Positions 1 to 9,502 of a stretch of DNA of 55,505 nt are shown here, piece after piece. The stretch lies in the NCBI GenBank assembly GCA_937876355.1, contig CALFHN010000144.1, forward strand, positions 1 through 55,505. The letters are read 5' to 3'. The notes under the pieces are model-generated. The model had not been told where the DNA came from. It was given only the letters and a program-made list of their open reading frames with translations, and searched no databases. Position 1 is the stretch's first letter; every line of letters starts with the position of its first letter. Origin of the DNA: an uncultured Bacteroidota bacterium (GTDB lineage Bacteria > Bacteroidota > Rhodothermia > Rhodothermales > UBA10348). The position numbers were made by a program, and so were the translations under genes.

Positions 1-1982
1 CGAATAAATGCGACCAATGTTCCGGAAGGCAATTTCATTTCTTTCAATGTTTTTCCAACAAGCTCTGCCGTACCGGTATCGGCCTTGATGCTTAGATAAA
101 GGAAATGTTCATTTTTAAGAAGGACTTCTTTAAGCCCCGCCTCATCGCTCGCTGAATCCCATTCCAATTGGAATGAATTACTATCCACCCTTCGAGCTAT
201 CTGGGCCAATATCCGCAGGTGTTGACCGGGATCGTCCTTTGGACTAATCAAAAAGAAAATGGCATGGACCGTCGATTCAGGTTTGTCAGGACTCAATTCA
301 AGATCCGGAGCAGAGAGCCGCACACCCCTTTTTGCCCTCACAATTACCATTTCAGGACTTGACAATCCTTCCAGGCTCAAATGGGGCAGCGCTACACCTT
401 TGGTAACAGGCGTCGCCCCCACCCTCGTCCCTTCCAGAAACTTGCGAGCAATATTGTGTGCAGTTAAGGGAACTCGAATTCCCAATCGAACGGAAGCTTG
501 TTCAACTACATCTTCAAACGTGGTTGAATGCTCCAAATCAATGACATAACTCCGTGCAATAATTTCGTCGAACGGATCTTCGGTCCGAAGTCCTTTCTCT
601 TTTAGGATTGTGCGTAGTTCGCGGTCCAGTTCGTTACTACTGCTTCGGCCAAGGCGTTCAAAAATATTGAAAATTGCCCCGCTTCGTTCCACGCGGTCCG
701 ATGCATAGTATCGATACCACAGCGCTCCGAACCACAACATGCCAACGGTAAATGAGACTGATAAGTATCCCATTTGGAATATCATCCACAGGGATGCGAT
801 GATGCCGACTATTTGAAGCCAAGGATAAAATGGGCTTTTAAAGCCCGGATCGTACGAGTCCAATTTCGCTTCTCGCATTACAATTACGGCAACCGTGCTC
901 ATGGCGAACATAAGTAGTTGAAACGAGGAAGCCAGTTTGGCAATTTTTATAGGATTGAGTACAGTAACAAAAAGCACAACAATCCCAACTGTAAGAATGA
1001 TCGAAGCCCAAGGCGAAGACGTTTTTTTTGTCAATCGACTCATAAAGTCAGGAAGCAATCTATCATTACTCATGGCCATCGGATAGCGTGAAGCGCTAAG
1101 AATACCCGAGTTTCCGACAGACGCGAACGCCAAGACGGCAGCAATAGTCATCAATACCTTACCCCAATTCCCAACGAGTACATCGGCCGTTGTGGCGACT
1201 GGAGTCAAATCACCTCCATTTAGACTAAGCGTGTCGACCCCCACCACCCCGATCATGACCGTTGTGCCAATCATATAGACAAGAATGGCGGTGATGTATG
1301 CCAGAAACATCCCTAAGGGAAGATTACGTTCAGGATTTTTAACCTCACCCGCAACGCTAGCTACTTTGGTTAATCCCATATAACTGACAATGACTAAACC
1401 AGCCGTAGAAATCAATGAACCAGATGGTGTTGCCATTAATTCGCTAAAGTGACTCATTTCAATATTAAACAAGCCCAGGCCACTAAACCATGCAAGTAAC
1501 AGTAACAATCCAATTACCAAAACTCCCTGTGCTGCCCCTGTCTTTTTCGCACCCAACAGGTTGACTACGCCGAAAACAATAGCCAGTCCAACCGCTACCG
1601 TTTTTATCTGCAGATTGGGGAAAAACAAGCCTAAATAGGCTCCGACTCCGACGAGCGCGAAGGACGTTTTTAAAATGAGCGAAAAATAAGTGCCGAACCC
1701 CGACATCGTCCCCCACAGAGGGCCCATGGAACGATCCAAAAAAAAGTAAACTCCACCAGAGCGGGGCATGGCCGTGGCCAATTCCGCTTTTGCCAGTAAT
1801 CCCGGAAGAAGGAAGAGCGCCGCAATTAAATATGCAAAAGGTAACGCCGAACCGACGCTGGCAGCTGCGATTCCTGGAAGCAGAAAAAAGCCCCCTGCAA
1901 GCGTTGAGCCTGTCGCCAATGCAAACACATCAAACAGGCCTAGTTCTTTCTTTAATTTGGACGAATTGGGCTTTTTCGCCAT
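1..1982 (-). CDS. APC-family amino acid permease fused to a PTS EIIA-like domain and an RCK_C domain (3' end outside window)
   Basis: About 660 codons are visible from ATG 1982 down to the window edge with no stop. Residues 1 to about 430 are a hydrophobic permease of roughly twelve helices; the N-terminal helix carries a GSTLAGGFFLLPG stretch like the unwound helix 1 of APC transporters. A soluble region follows. Residues about 480-625 resemble a fructose/Ntr-type EIIA domain: GVALPH matches the phospho-histidine motif and HLRILAQIARR the closing helix. The last residues (AELVGKTLKEMKLPSGTL) look like the start of an RCK_C/TrkA-C ligand-binding domain. Inferred role: inner-membrane amino acid or amine transport gated by phosphorylation and/or a small ligand. 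The substrate cannot be read from the sequence. The gene is transcribed away from the next genes, with about 90 bases between them. Confidence 0.85.
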   Translation of the reverse strand, partial: MAKKPNSSKLKKELGLFDVFALATGSTLAGGFFLLPGIAAASVGSALPFAYLIAALFLLPGLLAKAELATAMPRSGGVYFFLDRSMGPLWGTMSGFGTYFSLILKTSFALVGVGAYLGLFFPNLQIKTVAVGLAIVFGVVNLLGAKKTGAAQGVLVIGLLLLLAWFSGLGLFNIEMSHFSELMATPSGSLISTAGLVIVSYMGLTKVASVAGEVKNPERNLPLGMFLAYITAILVYMIGTTVMIGVVGVDTLSLNGGDLTPVATTADVLVGNWGKVLMTIAAVLAFASVGNSGILSASRYPMAMSNDRLLPDFMSRLTKKTSSPWASIILTVGIVVLFVTVLNPIKIAKLASSFQLLMFAMSTVAVIVMREAKLDSYDPGFKSPFYPWLQIVGIIASLWMIFQMGYLSVSFTVGMLWFGALWYRYYASDRVERSGAIFNIFERLGRSSSNELDRELRTILKEKGLRTEDPFDEIIARSYVIDLEHSTTFEDVVEQASVRLGIRVPLTAHNIARKFLEGTRVGATPVTKGVALPHLSLEGLSSPEMVIVRAKRGVRLSAPDLELSPDKPESTVHAIFFLISPKDDPGQHLRILAQIARRVDSNSFQLEWDSASDEAGLKEVLLKNEHFLYLSIKADTGTAELVGKTLKEMKLPSGTLVAFI

Positions 1983-2072
1983 AGTTTTATCGATTTTAAT
2001 TTACGCTGGTCTTCCACCAGCTATAATACGGGTTTTCGCTCATTCCTCCCCGTGCTTCGTTTAATTCTGTCT

Positions 2073-2825
2073 TTACCGTTCGGCTTCCAAGCCAATCATC
2101 CCGCACCCTTTAAGCAGTTTCCCATCAGCTTTAATAGAAATGATCGTGCCAAATGTCGTCCCGCTCATTCCATCCACACATGCTCCCAACTCCCTTTTAA
2201 TTTCGAGTGAGCCATCTTTACTCACAAATGGTTCTGTGACGGATTTCACATCCCATGTTCGGGTTTCGATGCCCGGGCGGGTGATGGTAGCCTGGCCTTT
2301 CGTGATATCTAACATCCAGAAAGGTTCGTTTCCGAACGCGCGAAACCCGAATGAACTCCAAGGATAGTCGCATGAAAAACCCTCAGTTGGCCAATAATTT
2401 ATGCCCGTTACCACACCTGAGCCGACGTAATCTGCTCCAAAACCTTCTTTTAGCGCGGCTTCTTGCCTCAAAAAGATAGAAACAAAGGCCTTTGAATAAG
2501 GCTCCTTCCCTATTGAAAAAGTAGCGTAGAGCGGAGCAACCAAGTTCGTTGGGTCCACAATCCAAAGAGCATCCGCGTCGGAGGCTCCACATTCCACAAA
2601 CGAGCGACTTTCATGACCCATCACGATGTAACCGACTGCTATGCGGCTACCATCATAGTCCACGCCCTGGTACATATTCGAATTTTTATTGTCTGACAGA
2701 TCTGAAACGGCTTCTTCTTTTGAGCTTTCCATATCAAATTCGCTCTGTACGATGAGGAAGCCTACTGCCAACAAAACTGCAAATATGAAATAGGACTTGG
2801 ATCGAGAATGCCTTAATAGCCTCAT
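2073..2825 (-). CDS. Exported protein with GNEPFW motif (COG3650-like)
   Basis: 250 aa from ATG 2825; one codon upstream an in-frame TTG abuts the stop of the NHL gene, so the two genes are almost fused and probably translationally coupled. An N-terminal hydrophobic segment (about residues 10-26) anchors or exports the protein; no lipobox is visible. Near residue 165 comes FRAFGNEPFWMLDI and near the end a CVDGMSGTTFG block and GCGMIG, the signature blocks of the COG3650 type of small periplasmic domain. This family often sits beside HslJ/META-like proteins, but no biochemical function is established for it. Two cysteines in the C-terminal half could pair. Function unknown. Confidence 0.7.
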   Translation of the reverse strand: MRLLRHSRSKSYFIFAVLLAVGFLIVQSEFDMESSKEEAVSDLSDNKNSNMYQGVDYDGSRIAVGYIVMGHESRSFVECGASDADALWIVDPTNLVAPLYATFSIGKEPYSKAFVSIFLRQEAALKEGFGADYVGSGVVTGINYWPTEGFSCDYPWSSFGFRAFGNEPFWMLDITKGQATITRPGIETRTWDVKSVTEPFVSKDGSLEIKRELGACVDGMSGTTFGTIISIKADGKLLKGCGMIGLEAER

Positions 2826-2828
2826 CAA

Positions 2829-3890
2829 TTAAATCCGTTGAAGCCGAATTGGATAGGACTGTTCAGCATTCCACTGACACACATAGATATTTTTATCCTC
2901 ATCAATGCACACGTCATGGCAATGATGGAAAACCTTTTCCTTTTGAAGCATCAATTGCAACACCCCATCCCGATACTCGGGAGCAGTCCCGCCCGGATTT
3001 GACACGACCATTGCATTTGCGTCTAAAATCGTAACAAAACCAGAATTTGGAGTCTGATTGAGGTATTTCAACCTGGACCAGCAGGCACCTGAATAGAGCA
3101 TATCATCGTCAATGACGGCTCGGCAGACAAAAGCTCCGGGAAGGAAAATCGTCTCCAGATAGTCGCCTTCCATTGTAAATCTCTTGAACGCGTTGTGTCC
3201 GCGGGAGGTAATCAAAAGGGTATCTGGGCCATTCCCTCGTGAATCGACACAAACCCCGTGTGCAGTAGAAAACTGGGAGTCTCCATCGCCCCGTCCCCCA
3301 AATTTCCGAATAAAATGTCCTTCTTTTGAAAACTGCAGAATCCACTGGCTACCGTATCCGTCGGCCACATAGACGTCTCCGTTTGACGCGACCGCCGTTT
3401 CTGTAGGGTAAAAATTGTCTGTTTCAGGGTAGACTCCAATATCTTTTGGCGCGGGCAATCGCATAACTTCCCGCCCCTCCAATGTGGTTTTGACCACCTG
3501 AGGATTTCCACCAAATCCATTGTCGCAAATCCACAAATATTCTGCATCACCCTCGTCTGAAAGGGTCAATCCGTGCCCATCCGGAAATGAACTGCCCCAA
3601 CTTGCTAGGTATTTACCACTTTTATCGTAAATAATGATGTTATTTTTGGTCTCGTCCGTAATCATGATGAGGCGACCAAATCGATCTTGAACCATTTCAT
3701 GGCAGTTTTTCACGGGCGTGGACATCGGGTCCAAGTTTCCCCAATCCCGGTCAACCCCATATTGAAAATCGCCGTGCCCAATGATTTCTTTAAAGGGCGC
3801 TTTTTTCGAAATAATGTGCAGTGCACGGGGCATAAGGGTAGCTCCGGCCGTTGCAAGCAGGCCTTGTTTTGTGAAGTTGCGTCGATTCAT
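2829..3890 (-). CDS. Tat-exported NHL-repeat beta-propeller protein
   Basis: 353 aa. The N-terminus reads NRRNFTKQGLL followed by a short hydrophobic stretch, a good twin-arginine signal. The mature part contains repeated NHL/6-bladed propeller blocks, each with a D-x-x-G or N-G-x-V-Y-V-A-D core, for example NGDVYVADGYGSQWILQFS and KNIYVCQWNAEQ. Members resemble the propeller of peptidyl-alpha-hydroxyglycine alpha-amidating lyase and of SMP-30-like proteins, but catalytic identity cannot be assigned. Divergent from the cytochrome cluster that starts at 4028; the 137 bases between them must hold both promoters. It may bind a ligand or oxidise a small substrate in the periplasm. Confidence 0.75.
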   Translation of the reverse strand: MNRRNFTKQGLLATAGATLMPRALHIISKKAPFKEIIGHGDFQYGVDRDWGNLDPMSTPVKNCHEMVQDRFGRLIMITDETKNNIIIYDKSGKYLASWGSSFPDGHGLTLSDEGDAEYLWICDNGFGGNPQVVKTTLEGREVMRLPAPKDIGVYPETDNFYPTETAVASNGDVYVADGYGSQWILQFSKEGHFIRKFGGRGDGDSQFSTAHGVCVDSRGNGPDTLLITSRGHNAFKRFTMEGDYLETIFLPGAFVCRAVIDDDMLYSGACWSRLKYLNQTPNSGFVTILDANAMVVSNPGGTAPEYRDGVLQLMLQKEKVFHHCHDVCIDEDKNIYVCQWNAEQSYPIRLQRI

Positions 3891-4027
3891 GATCTTTATA
3901 ATCTAGGTTGGTATCGAAGTATATGAATTTCTACCCATCTATTCCGCTTACCCCCATCCAAAACCAATCGCAATTAGAAGCCCTCGGACGTTGACTATCT
4001 GATGTGTTTTGCCCGATTCTAGCAGGG

Positions 4028-6412
4028 ATGAAAAAAACAATGTTCATATGGCCCTTGGCAGCACTATTTGCAGGGTGCGGACCGCCAAAAGTCGATTTCA
4101 ATGCGGAAATCCGGCCAATTTTAAACGAGCAGTGCGTAACGTGCCACGGCGGGGTCAAGACGAACGCCGACCTGAACCTTCAATTTCGAGAATTGGCGTT
4201 ATTGGGCGGGGAATCGGGCAATCCTGCAATTGTCCCTGGAGATGCCGGCGCGAGCGGGTTGATTCTAAAGGTGTCTCATGCAAATCCGTCCGACCGGATG
4301 CCTAAAGATGGAGCACCTCTCACAGAAGCACAAATTCAAAAACTTCGTGATTGGATTGATCAAGGAGCCAATTGGGAAATGCATTGGGCCTACGTTGTGC
4401 CCATTAAAAGTGAACCTCCTGTAGAAGATGCCTGGATTCGTTCGCCAATCGACTCGTTTGTTTTGCAAACGCTTAGGAAAAATGGTTTAGAACCGGCAGC
4501 TGATGCAAATTGTAATGTGTTGGCGCGGCGAGTCAGCATAGATTTGACGGGGCTTCCGGCCACCTACGAACAAGCATCAACCCTTTGTGAGACAGGTAAT
4601 TACGAGGCACTAGTAGATGAGCTACTGGCTTCTCCTTCATTCGGGGAAAGATGGGCCGCGCTTTGGCTAGACCTTTCCCGGTACGCCGATTCGAAAGGTT
4701 ATGAAGCAGATCGGGAGCGTTCGATTTGGCGCTACCGAGATTGGCTAATCGATGCGTTCAACAAGGATTTACCCTTTGATCAGTTTACGATTGAACAATT
4801 AGCAGGCGACCTACTTCCCAGCCCCACCACCCAGCAGCTGATCGCTACAGCCTTCAATCGAAACTCAATGACCAACGAAGAAGGTGGCACTGACGATGAG
4901 GAGCACCGATTTGCGTCGATTGTGGATAGGGTCAGTACAACTTGGGAAGTTTTTCAAGGGACAACCATGGGCTGTGTGCAGTGCCACGGCCATCCGTACG
5001 ATCCTTTTGTTCACGAAGATTTTTATGGCTCATTTGCACTCTTTAACAACACAGCGGATTGGGATCAGGCCAGTGAAGTGCCGGTGCTTCGAGAATTCGA
5101 AACGGCGCATCAAGCAAAAGGGCGTCAGCTACTGGATGAATTAATCGCGGTCACCAAAGCCATAAGAGACAGCGTGTCGAGCCCGGCTATGGAAGGCGTT
5201 TTGGCTGATTGGGAATTAACCCTCGACGATCCGCAGGTAGTGGGCAAGTTACTGAACACATCCAAAAACGAGATCCGGCGTATTGCGGCCAAGCCAATTA
5301 GTGAACGTAGCCCGCACGAAACAGCTTTTATCCAGGCCCGATTTGCAGATGCCGACGAAATTGTAGAAGGACTCCGCTCGGAAAAAAATAAACTAGTCGG
5401 GGAAATCAACAAACTTAATCCTGTCATTACGCCAATCATGCAGGAATTGCCAGCTTCGGCCCGGCGCGTTACTAGGCTAAGAGAACGGGGTAGTTTTTTG
5501 TCGCCTTTGAATGTTGTTGAACCGGCCGTTCCGAGGGTATTTCCGCAGCTACCAACTGGAGAAAAAGCGGATCGGTTGGTATTTGCCAAATGGATTGTTT
5601 CGGATGAAAATCCATTAACGGCCAGAGTTACTGTCAATCGATTTTGGGAACAGTTATTTGGACTAGGTATCGTTGAATCGAGCGACGATTTCGGGACGAT
5701 CGGCATCCCGCCAACCCACCCCGAACTGCTCGATTGGTTGGCTGTTCGTTTCAACAAAGACCTTGGATGGAGTCAAAAGGGCATACTGAAGGAAATAGTC
5801 CTCTCCGCGACGTATCGACAAGCGTCGATTGCCACACCGCTCAAATTGGAACGTGATTCTCGCAATCAATTGTATTCGCGGGGACCTAGATTTAGGATGT
5901 CTGCTGAGCAACTCAGGGATCAAACATTGGCTGTAAGCGGTCTGCTTTCGCCCAAGCAGCACGGCCCGTCGGTGATGCCCTCGCAACCCGCTGGTGTATG
6001 GAAGAATCCATACAATGGCCAGCAATGGATATTGGCAACAGGCGAAGATCAGTATCGAAGAGCCATTTACACGTACTGGCGGCGCACCAATCCATATCCG
6101 GCCATGGCCATGTTTGACGCACCTTCGCGGGAGTTCTGCATATCTCGTCGAATTCGTACCAATACCCCACTTCAAGCTCTGGTTACGCTCAACGATCCAG
6201 CATTTTGGGAAGCTGCCCAGGCGCTCGCAGCCAATATGCAGGCAGGCAAAAGAACGTTAAACGAACAGATTGTGGCCGGCTATCGGATGGCGTTGGCCCG
6301 CGATCCCGACCCCCAGACATTGGCTACCTTGGTCGAATTGGCTGGGCAAACAACACTTCCAATTGTCGCCAACACCATTCTAAACCTGGATGAGTACCTG
6401 ACAAAAGAATGA
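4028..6412 (+). CDS. PSCyt1-DUF1549-DUF1553 cytochrome c lipoprotein
   Basis: 794 aa from ATG 4028 (a GGG tract lies just upstream; an earlier in-frame ATG at 4004 would displace the signal peptide). The signal peptide ends in a lipobox, LFAGC, with Cys17 the likely lipid anchor. A PSCyt1 domain follows with heme motif CVTCH at residues 36-40. Next is DUF1549 (about 130-340) with a second CxxCH, CVQCH at 316-320, then a helical spacer and DUF1553 (about 530-780). These domain families were named in planctomycetes and nearly always travel together with DUF1501 proteins, as here. Inferred role: an envelope-attached electron-transfer or oxidoreductase protein with unknown substrate. Its TGA overlaps the ATG of the DUF1501 gene, indicating coupled translation. 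Confidence 0.88.
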   Translation: MKKTMFIWPLAALFAGCGPPKVDFNAEIRPILNEQCVTCHGGVKTNADLNLQFRELALLGGESGNPAIVPGDAGASGLILKVSHANPSDRMPKDGAPLTEAQIQKLRDWIDQGANWEMHWAYVVPIKSEPPVEDAWIRSPIDSFVLQTLRKNGLEPAADANCNVLARRVSIDLTGLPATYEQASTLCETGNYEALVDELLASPSFGERWAALWLDLSRYADSKGYEADRERSIWRYRDWLIDAFNKDLPFDQFTIEQLAGDLLPSPTTQQLIATAFNRNSMTNEEGGTDDEEHRFASIVDRVSTTWEVFQGTTMGCVQCHGHPYDPFVHEDFYGSFALFNNTADWDQASEVPVLREFETAHQAKGRQLLDELIAVTKAIRDSVSSPAMEGVLADWELTLDDPQVVGKLLNTSKNEIRRIAAKPISERSPHETAFIQARFADADEIVEGLRSEKNKLVGEINKLNPVITPIMQELPASARRVTRLRERGSFLSPLNVVEPAVPRVFPQLPTGEKADRLVFAKWIVSDENPLTARVTVNRFWEQLFGLGIVESSDDFGTIGIPPTHPELLDWLAVRFNKDLGWSQKGILKEIVLSATYRQASIATPLKLERDSRNQLYSRGPRFRMSAEQLRDQTLAVSGLLSPKQHGPSVMPSQPAGVWKNPYNGQQWILATGEDQYRRAIYTYWRRTNPYPAMAMFDAPSREFCISRRIRTNTPLQALVTLNDPAFWEAAQALAANMQAGKRTLNEQIVAGYRMALARDPDPQTLATLVELAGQTTLPIVANTILNLDEYLTKE

Positions 6413-7971
6413 ATGTATATGAAGAGGCGCGGATGAGGTTGGCACAACTTCATACGCGCCGACATTTCTTGAAATCATTCACTGCAGGACTGGGCGGAGC
6501 CGCTCTATCCTCGATCATAGGACCCGCGGCATACGCCGCCTCTGGAATGGGAGCGCCGGGCTTAGGCGCTGCAGGTTTGGGCGCGCCAGGTTTTGGCGCG
6601 GCAGGTTCAGGCGCGGCAGGTTCAGGCGGCGGAGGTGGACTTTACAGACTTGATCCGCTCTCTCCTCGCCCCCCACATTTCGCTCCGTCGGCCAAACACG
6701 TCATTTTTCTCCACATGGCTGGGGCCCCTTCTCAGCTCGAACTGTTCGATTACAAGCCGATTTTGGCCAAGCTGGACGGGCAAATCACGCCTCCTTCGCT
6801 CCTTGAGGGCAGAAAGTTTGCCTTCATACAGGGCGCCCCAAAAATGCTCGGACCACAAGCCACTTTTAAGCAATACGGACAATCAGGCGCTTGGATTTCG
6901 AATCACCTTCCCCATCTTCAAACCGTTGCCGATGAAATCACGTTTTTGAAGGCCATGCACACGGACGAATTTAATCACGCCCCTTCCCAACTCCTCATGT
7001 ACACAGGGAATGCCAGGCTAGGGAGGCCATCACTTGGATCTTGGGCGGTGTACGGGTTGGGTTCTGAAAATCAAAATCTTCCTGGATTTGTGGTCTTGTT
7101 ATCCGGTGCGGCTGGGCCGGACGCTGGCGCTTCAGTGTATGGAAGTGGCTTCTTACCAACCGTATTTCAAGGCGTGCAATGTCGCTCTCAAGGAGATCCT
7201 GTTCTATTTTTGTCCGACCCAGACGGCGTTCCGCGCGACATGCGCCGGGCCAGCATTGACGCCATTTCCAAAATTAATCAGCAGCAATATGAAGAAACCC
7301 AAGATCCTGAAATTCTGACTCGAATTGCCCAGTATGAGTTGGCTTTCCGAATGCAAATGGCTGTTCCGGAAGCGATGGATATATCAACCGAACCTGCCTA
7401 CATCCATGAGGAATATGGAACGGCTCCGGGAGAAATATCATTCGCCAATAACTGCCTTTTAGCCCGGCGATTGGTCGAACGAGGAGTCCGTTTTGTGCAA
7501 CTTTTTCATTGGGGATGGGACTCCCATGGTGCAGGAGAAAGCGAAGCCTTAAATTTTGGATTCCTTGATCGATGCAAAGAGACAGACAAGGCCATTACAG
7601 CTTTAATCTTGGACCTCAAACGACGGGGACTGCTCGAGGATACCCTAATTGTATGGGGCGGTGAATTTGGCAGAACACCCATGCTGGAGAACCGATCGGG
7701 ACAGGATAATCCGTTTGTAGGTCGTGACCATCATAGCGACGCTTTTACGATGTGGATGGCCGGCGGAGGCATCAAACGTGGATTCACCTATGGAGAGACG
7801 GATGAAATCGGATATGACGCCGTCAGTGGACGGGTACACGTGCACGATTTGCAGGCCACAATCTTGAACCAACTTGGATTTGACCATACGCGGCTCACTT
7901 TTCCATTCCAAGGGCGGGATTTTAGACTCACAGATGTTGGCGGCCGCGTGATACGAGAAGTCTTAGCCTAA
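6409..7971 (+). CDS. Tat-exported DUF1501 protein
   Basis: 520 aa. The start ATG 6409 overlaps the upstream stop as ATGA. A twin-arginine signal is present near residue 20 (TRRHFLKSF plus a hydrophobic run), so the protein is probably exported folded. The DUF1501 body, distantly related to the alkaline phosphatase/sulfatase fold, starts near residue 85 ([18 protein letters not shown]) and shows the family blocks [32 protein letters not shown] and [17 protein letters not shown] with conserved His/Asp residues. Between signal and domain, about residues 47-77 are a Gly/Ala/Pro tandem repeat not expected in the family. Known context: partner of DUF1549/DUF1553 proteins. The enzymatic activity has not been established. 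Confidence 0.88.
   Translation: MNVYEEARMRLAQLHTRRHFLKSFTAGLGGAALSSIIGPAAYAASGMGAPGLGAAGLGAPGFGAAGSGAAGSGGGGGLYRLDPLSPRPPHFAPSAKHVIFLHMAGAPSQLELFDYKPILAKLDGQITPPSLLEGRKFAFIQGAPKMLGPQATFKQYGQSGAWISNHLPHLQTVADEITFLKAMHTDEFNHAPSQLLMYTGNARLGRPSLGSWAVYGLGSENQNLPGFVVLLSGAAGPDAGASVYGSGFLPTVFQGVQCRSQGDPVLFLSDPDGVPRDMRRASIDAISKINQQQYEETQDPEILTRIAQYELAFRMQMAVPEAMDISTEPAYIHEEYGTAPGEISFANNCLLARRLVERGVRFVQLFHWGWDSHGAGESEALNFGFLDRCKETDKAITALILDLKRRGLLEDTLIVWGGEFGRTPMLENRSGQDNPFVGRDHHSDAFTMWMAGGGIKRGFTYGETDEIGYDAVSGRVHVHDLQATILNQLGFDHTRLTFPFQGRDFRLTDVGGRVIREVLA
6550..6639 (+). repeat. In-frame 15-base minisatellite in the DUF1501 gene
   Basis: Five consecutive 15-base units (6550-6624) encode the pentapeptide G-A-P/A-G-L/F/S and are followed by a glycine run. 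Units differ at a few positions and the last two full units are identical, so recent slippage is plausible. It lengthens the linker between the Tat signal and the folded domain. Confidence 0.85.
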
Positions 7972-8041
7972 AACGCCGCTTTGCCCCTCGCACCTTCGCG
8001 CCCAAAACATTGACCATTTTTATCATAACTCATTGCTCCAC

Positions 8042-9502
8042 ATGATTTCTAATCGTTTTGCAAAGTGGAATCTGATTGCCATTTCTGCCCTGCTTCTTCT
8101 CGTTTATTTTGGGATTGAGACAAATGGCCGTTCGCCAGAGTTATTGCGATTTTTTGGTCGACTTCATCCCGCAATCGTCCATTTTCCTATTGCGATCATA
8201 ACGCTGGCCCTGATTTTGGCGCTCTTGAACCGATTTCGTTGGGTGTTGATTCCTGACAACGTGATCAATATTTGCCTGATTTTAGGCTCGTGGACTGGTG
8301 TCAAAGCCATTTTGGCCGGTTCTTGGCTAGCTCAAACGGGCGGATATCCAGCCGACATCTTGTTTTTACATAAGGTGATTGGATACGGAGCTACGTCTCT
8401 TTGTGCGGCCAGCGTATTTTTTCGGACATCGCATGCAGCAATGTTCAAGAAACCTATTGTTGGCGTGCTCACTTGGAGCTTAATGGTTATAGGGCTAGTG
8501 GTCGGAGGAGATCTCGGCGGCCAAATAACTCATGGAAAAGGGTATGTAACACAATATGCTCCAGGGTTTGTGGTTAGTGTATTGGGCCACTCCGATCCCA
8601 TGAAAGAGCGGTTTGATCTATCTGAACCTGGCATCACTACCATATTTGAGGGCATTATTTTGCCCATTTTGACTGAAAAATGTTCTTCGTGTCACGGTAA
8701 TTCGCCTCGCGAAGGAAGATTGAATCTTGCCTCTCGCGAAGGGATTAAATCCAACAAAGGCGACGACCCCTTAATTGTAGCTGCTAAACCAGAAGAAAGC
8801 CTACTTTTTCAGCGGCTTTCCCTTCCTGAAGGGCACGAAGATCAAATGCCCCCGCCACTACGTGCCAAGCCGATTTCCTTCGCAGATGTGGAACTCATAA
8901 AATGGTGGATTTCGGAAGGGGCATCGTTTGAACAGCTTATTTCTGATTCGCATATCTCCACAACTGTTGGCACCATCTTACAGGCGTATGGTCTTGGTGA
9001 AATTAGAACAGGCGTATTTGCGCTTAATATCCCTGTTCCGGATTCGGCGAAAGTGAATGCGATCCGCTTGAAGGGAGTTGGAATTGATATCTTGGCCGAA
9101 GGCGAAAATCTGGTTGCTGTAACGTGTAAAGTCGTCTCGTCGTGTTTCTCTTCAGAAATGGATTCCCTTAGCCAGCAGGTGACATGGCTAGACCTTCGCG
9201 GCAGCGACGTGACCGATTCAGATTTGAACAAGCTCTCATCCTTCCCCCACCTGACCCGAATAAACCTGTCTGATACCTCCATAAACGGTTCTGGTCTGGC
9301 TGCACTCGGTGGTTTGGCCTTCTTGGAATACCTGAATCTCTACGATACCAAGATCTCCGACACTTCCTTAGAGCACATCACTGCCGTAAAAACACTTACG
9401 GCGGTCTACCTATGGCAGACCGCCGTAACCCCAGAGGGGATTTCCATGCTCAGGGCCGCCCTTCCTGATGCCGAAATCGATACAGGAGAGCTTAAAAACT
9501 AG
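8042..9502 (+). CDS. DUF2231 membrane protein with cytochrome c and leucine-rich repeats
   Basis: 486 aa from ATG 8042 (an in-frame TTG lies 9 bases upstream). The N-terminal third has about five membrane helices with FFGRLHPAIVHFPIA, the signature of DUF2231, a family of small membrane proteins with conserved His. A PSCyt1-like domain follows with heme motif CSSCH at residues 214-218 and the distal MPPP segment near 270. The C-terminus (about 375-480) has leucine-rich repeats such as LTRINLSDTSING and LEYLNLYDTKISD, ending with an YLWQTAVTPEG block. Context with DUF1549/1553 and DUF1501 genes upstream suggests one envelope electron-transfer unit, this protein being the membrane partner. Its stop overlaps the convergent gene by four bases. 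Confidence 0.85.
   Translation: MISNRFAKWNLIAISALLLLVYFGIETNGRSPELLRFFGRLHPAIVHFPIAIITLALILALLNRFRWVLIPDNVINICLILGSWTGVKAILAGSWLAQTGGYPADILFLHKVIGYGATSLCAASVFFRTSHAAMFKKPIVGVLTWSLMVIGLVVGGDLGGQITHGKGYVTQYAPGFVVSVLGHSDPMKERFDLSEPGITTIFEGIILPILTEKCSSCHGNSPREGRLNLASREGIKSNKGDDPLIVAAKPEESLLFQRLSLPEGHEDQMPPPLRAKPISFADVELIKWWISEGASFEQLISDSHISTTVGTILQAYGLGEIRTGVFALNIPVPDSAKVNAIRLKGVGIDILAEGENLVAVTCKVVSSCFSSEMDSLSQQVTWLDLRGSDVTDSDLNKLSSFPHLTRINLSDTSINGSGLAALGGLAFLEYLNLYDTKISDTSLEHITAVKTLTAVYLWQTAVTPEGISMLRAALPDAEIDTGELKN

Noticed and set aside
5125-5757. 210-codon minus frame inside the DUF1549/DUF1553 gene
   Set aside because: Shadow of a well-supported gene; Ser-rich composition typical of antisense frames.
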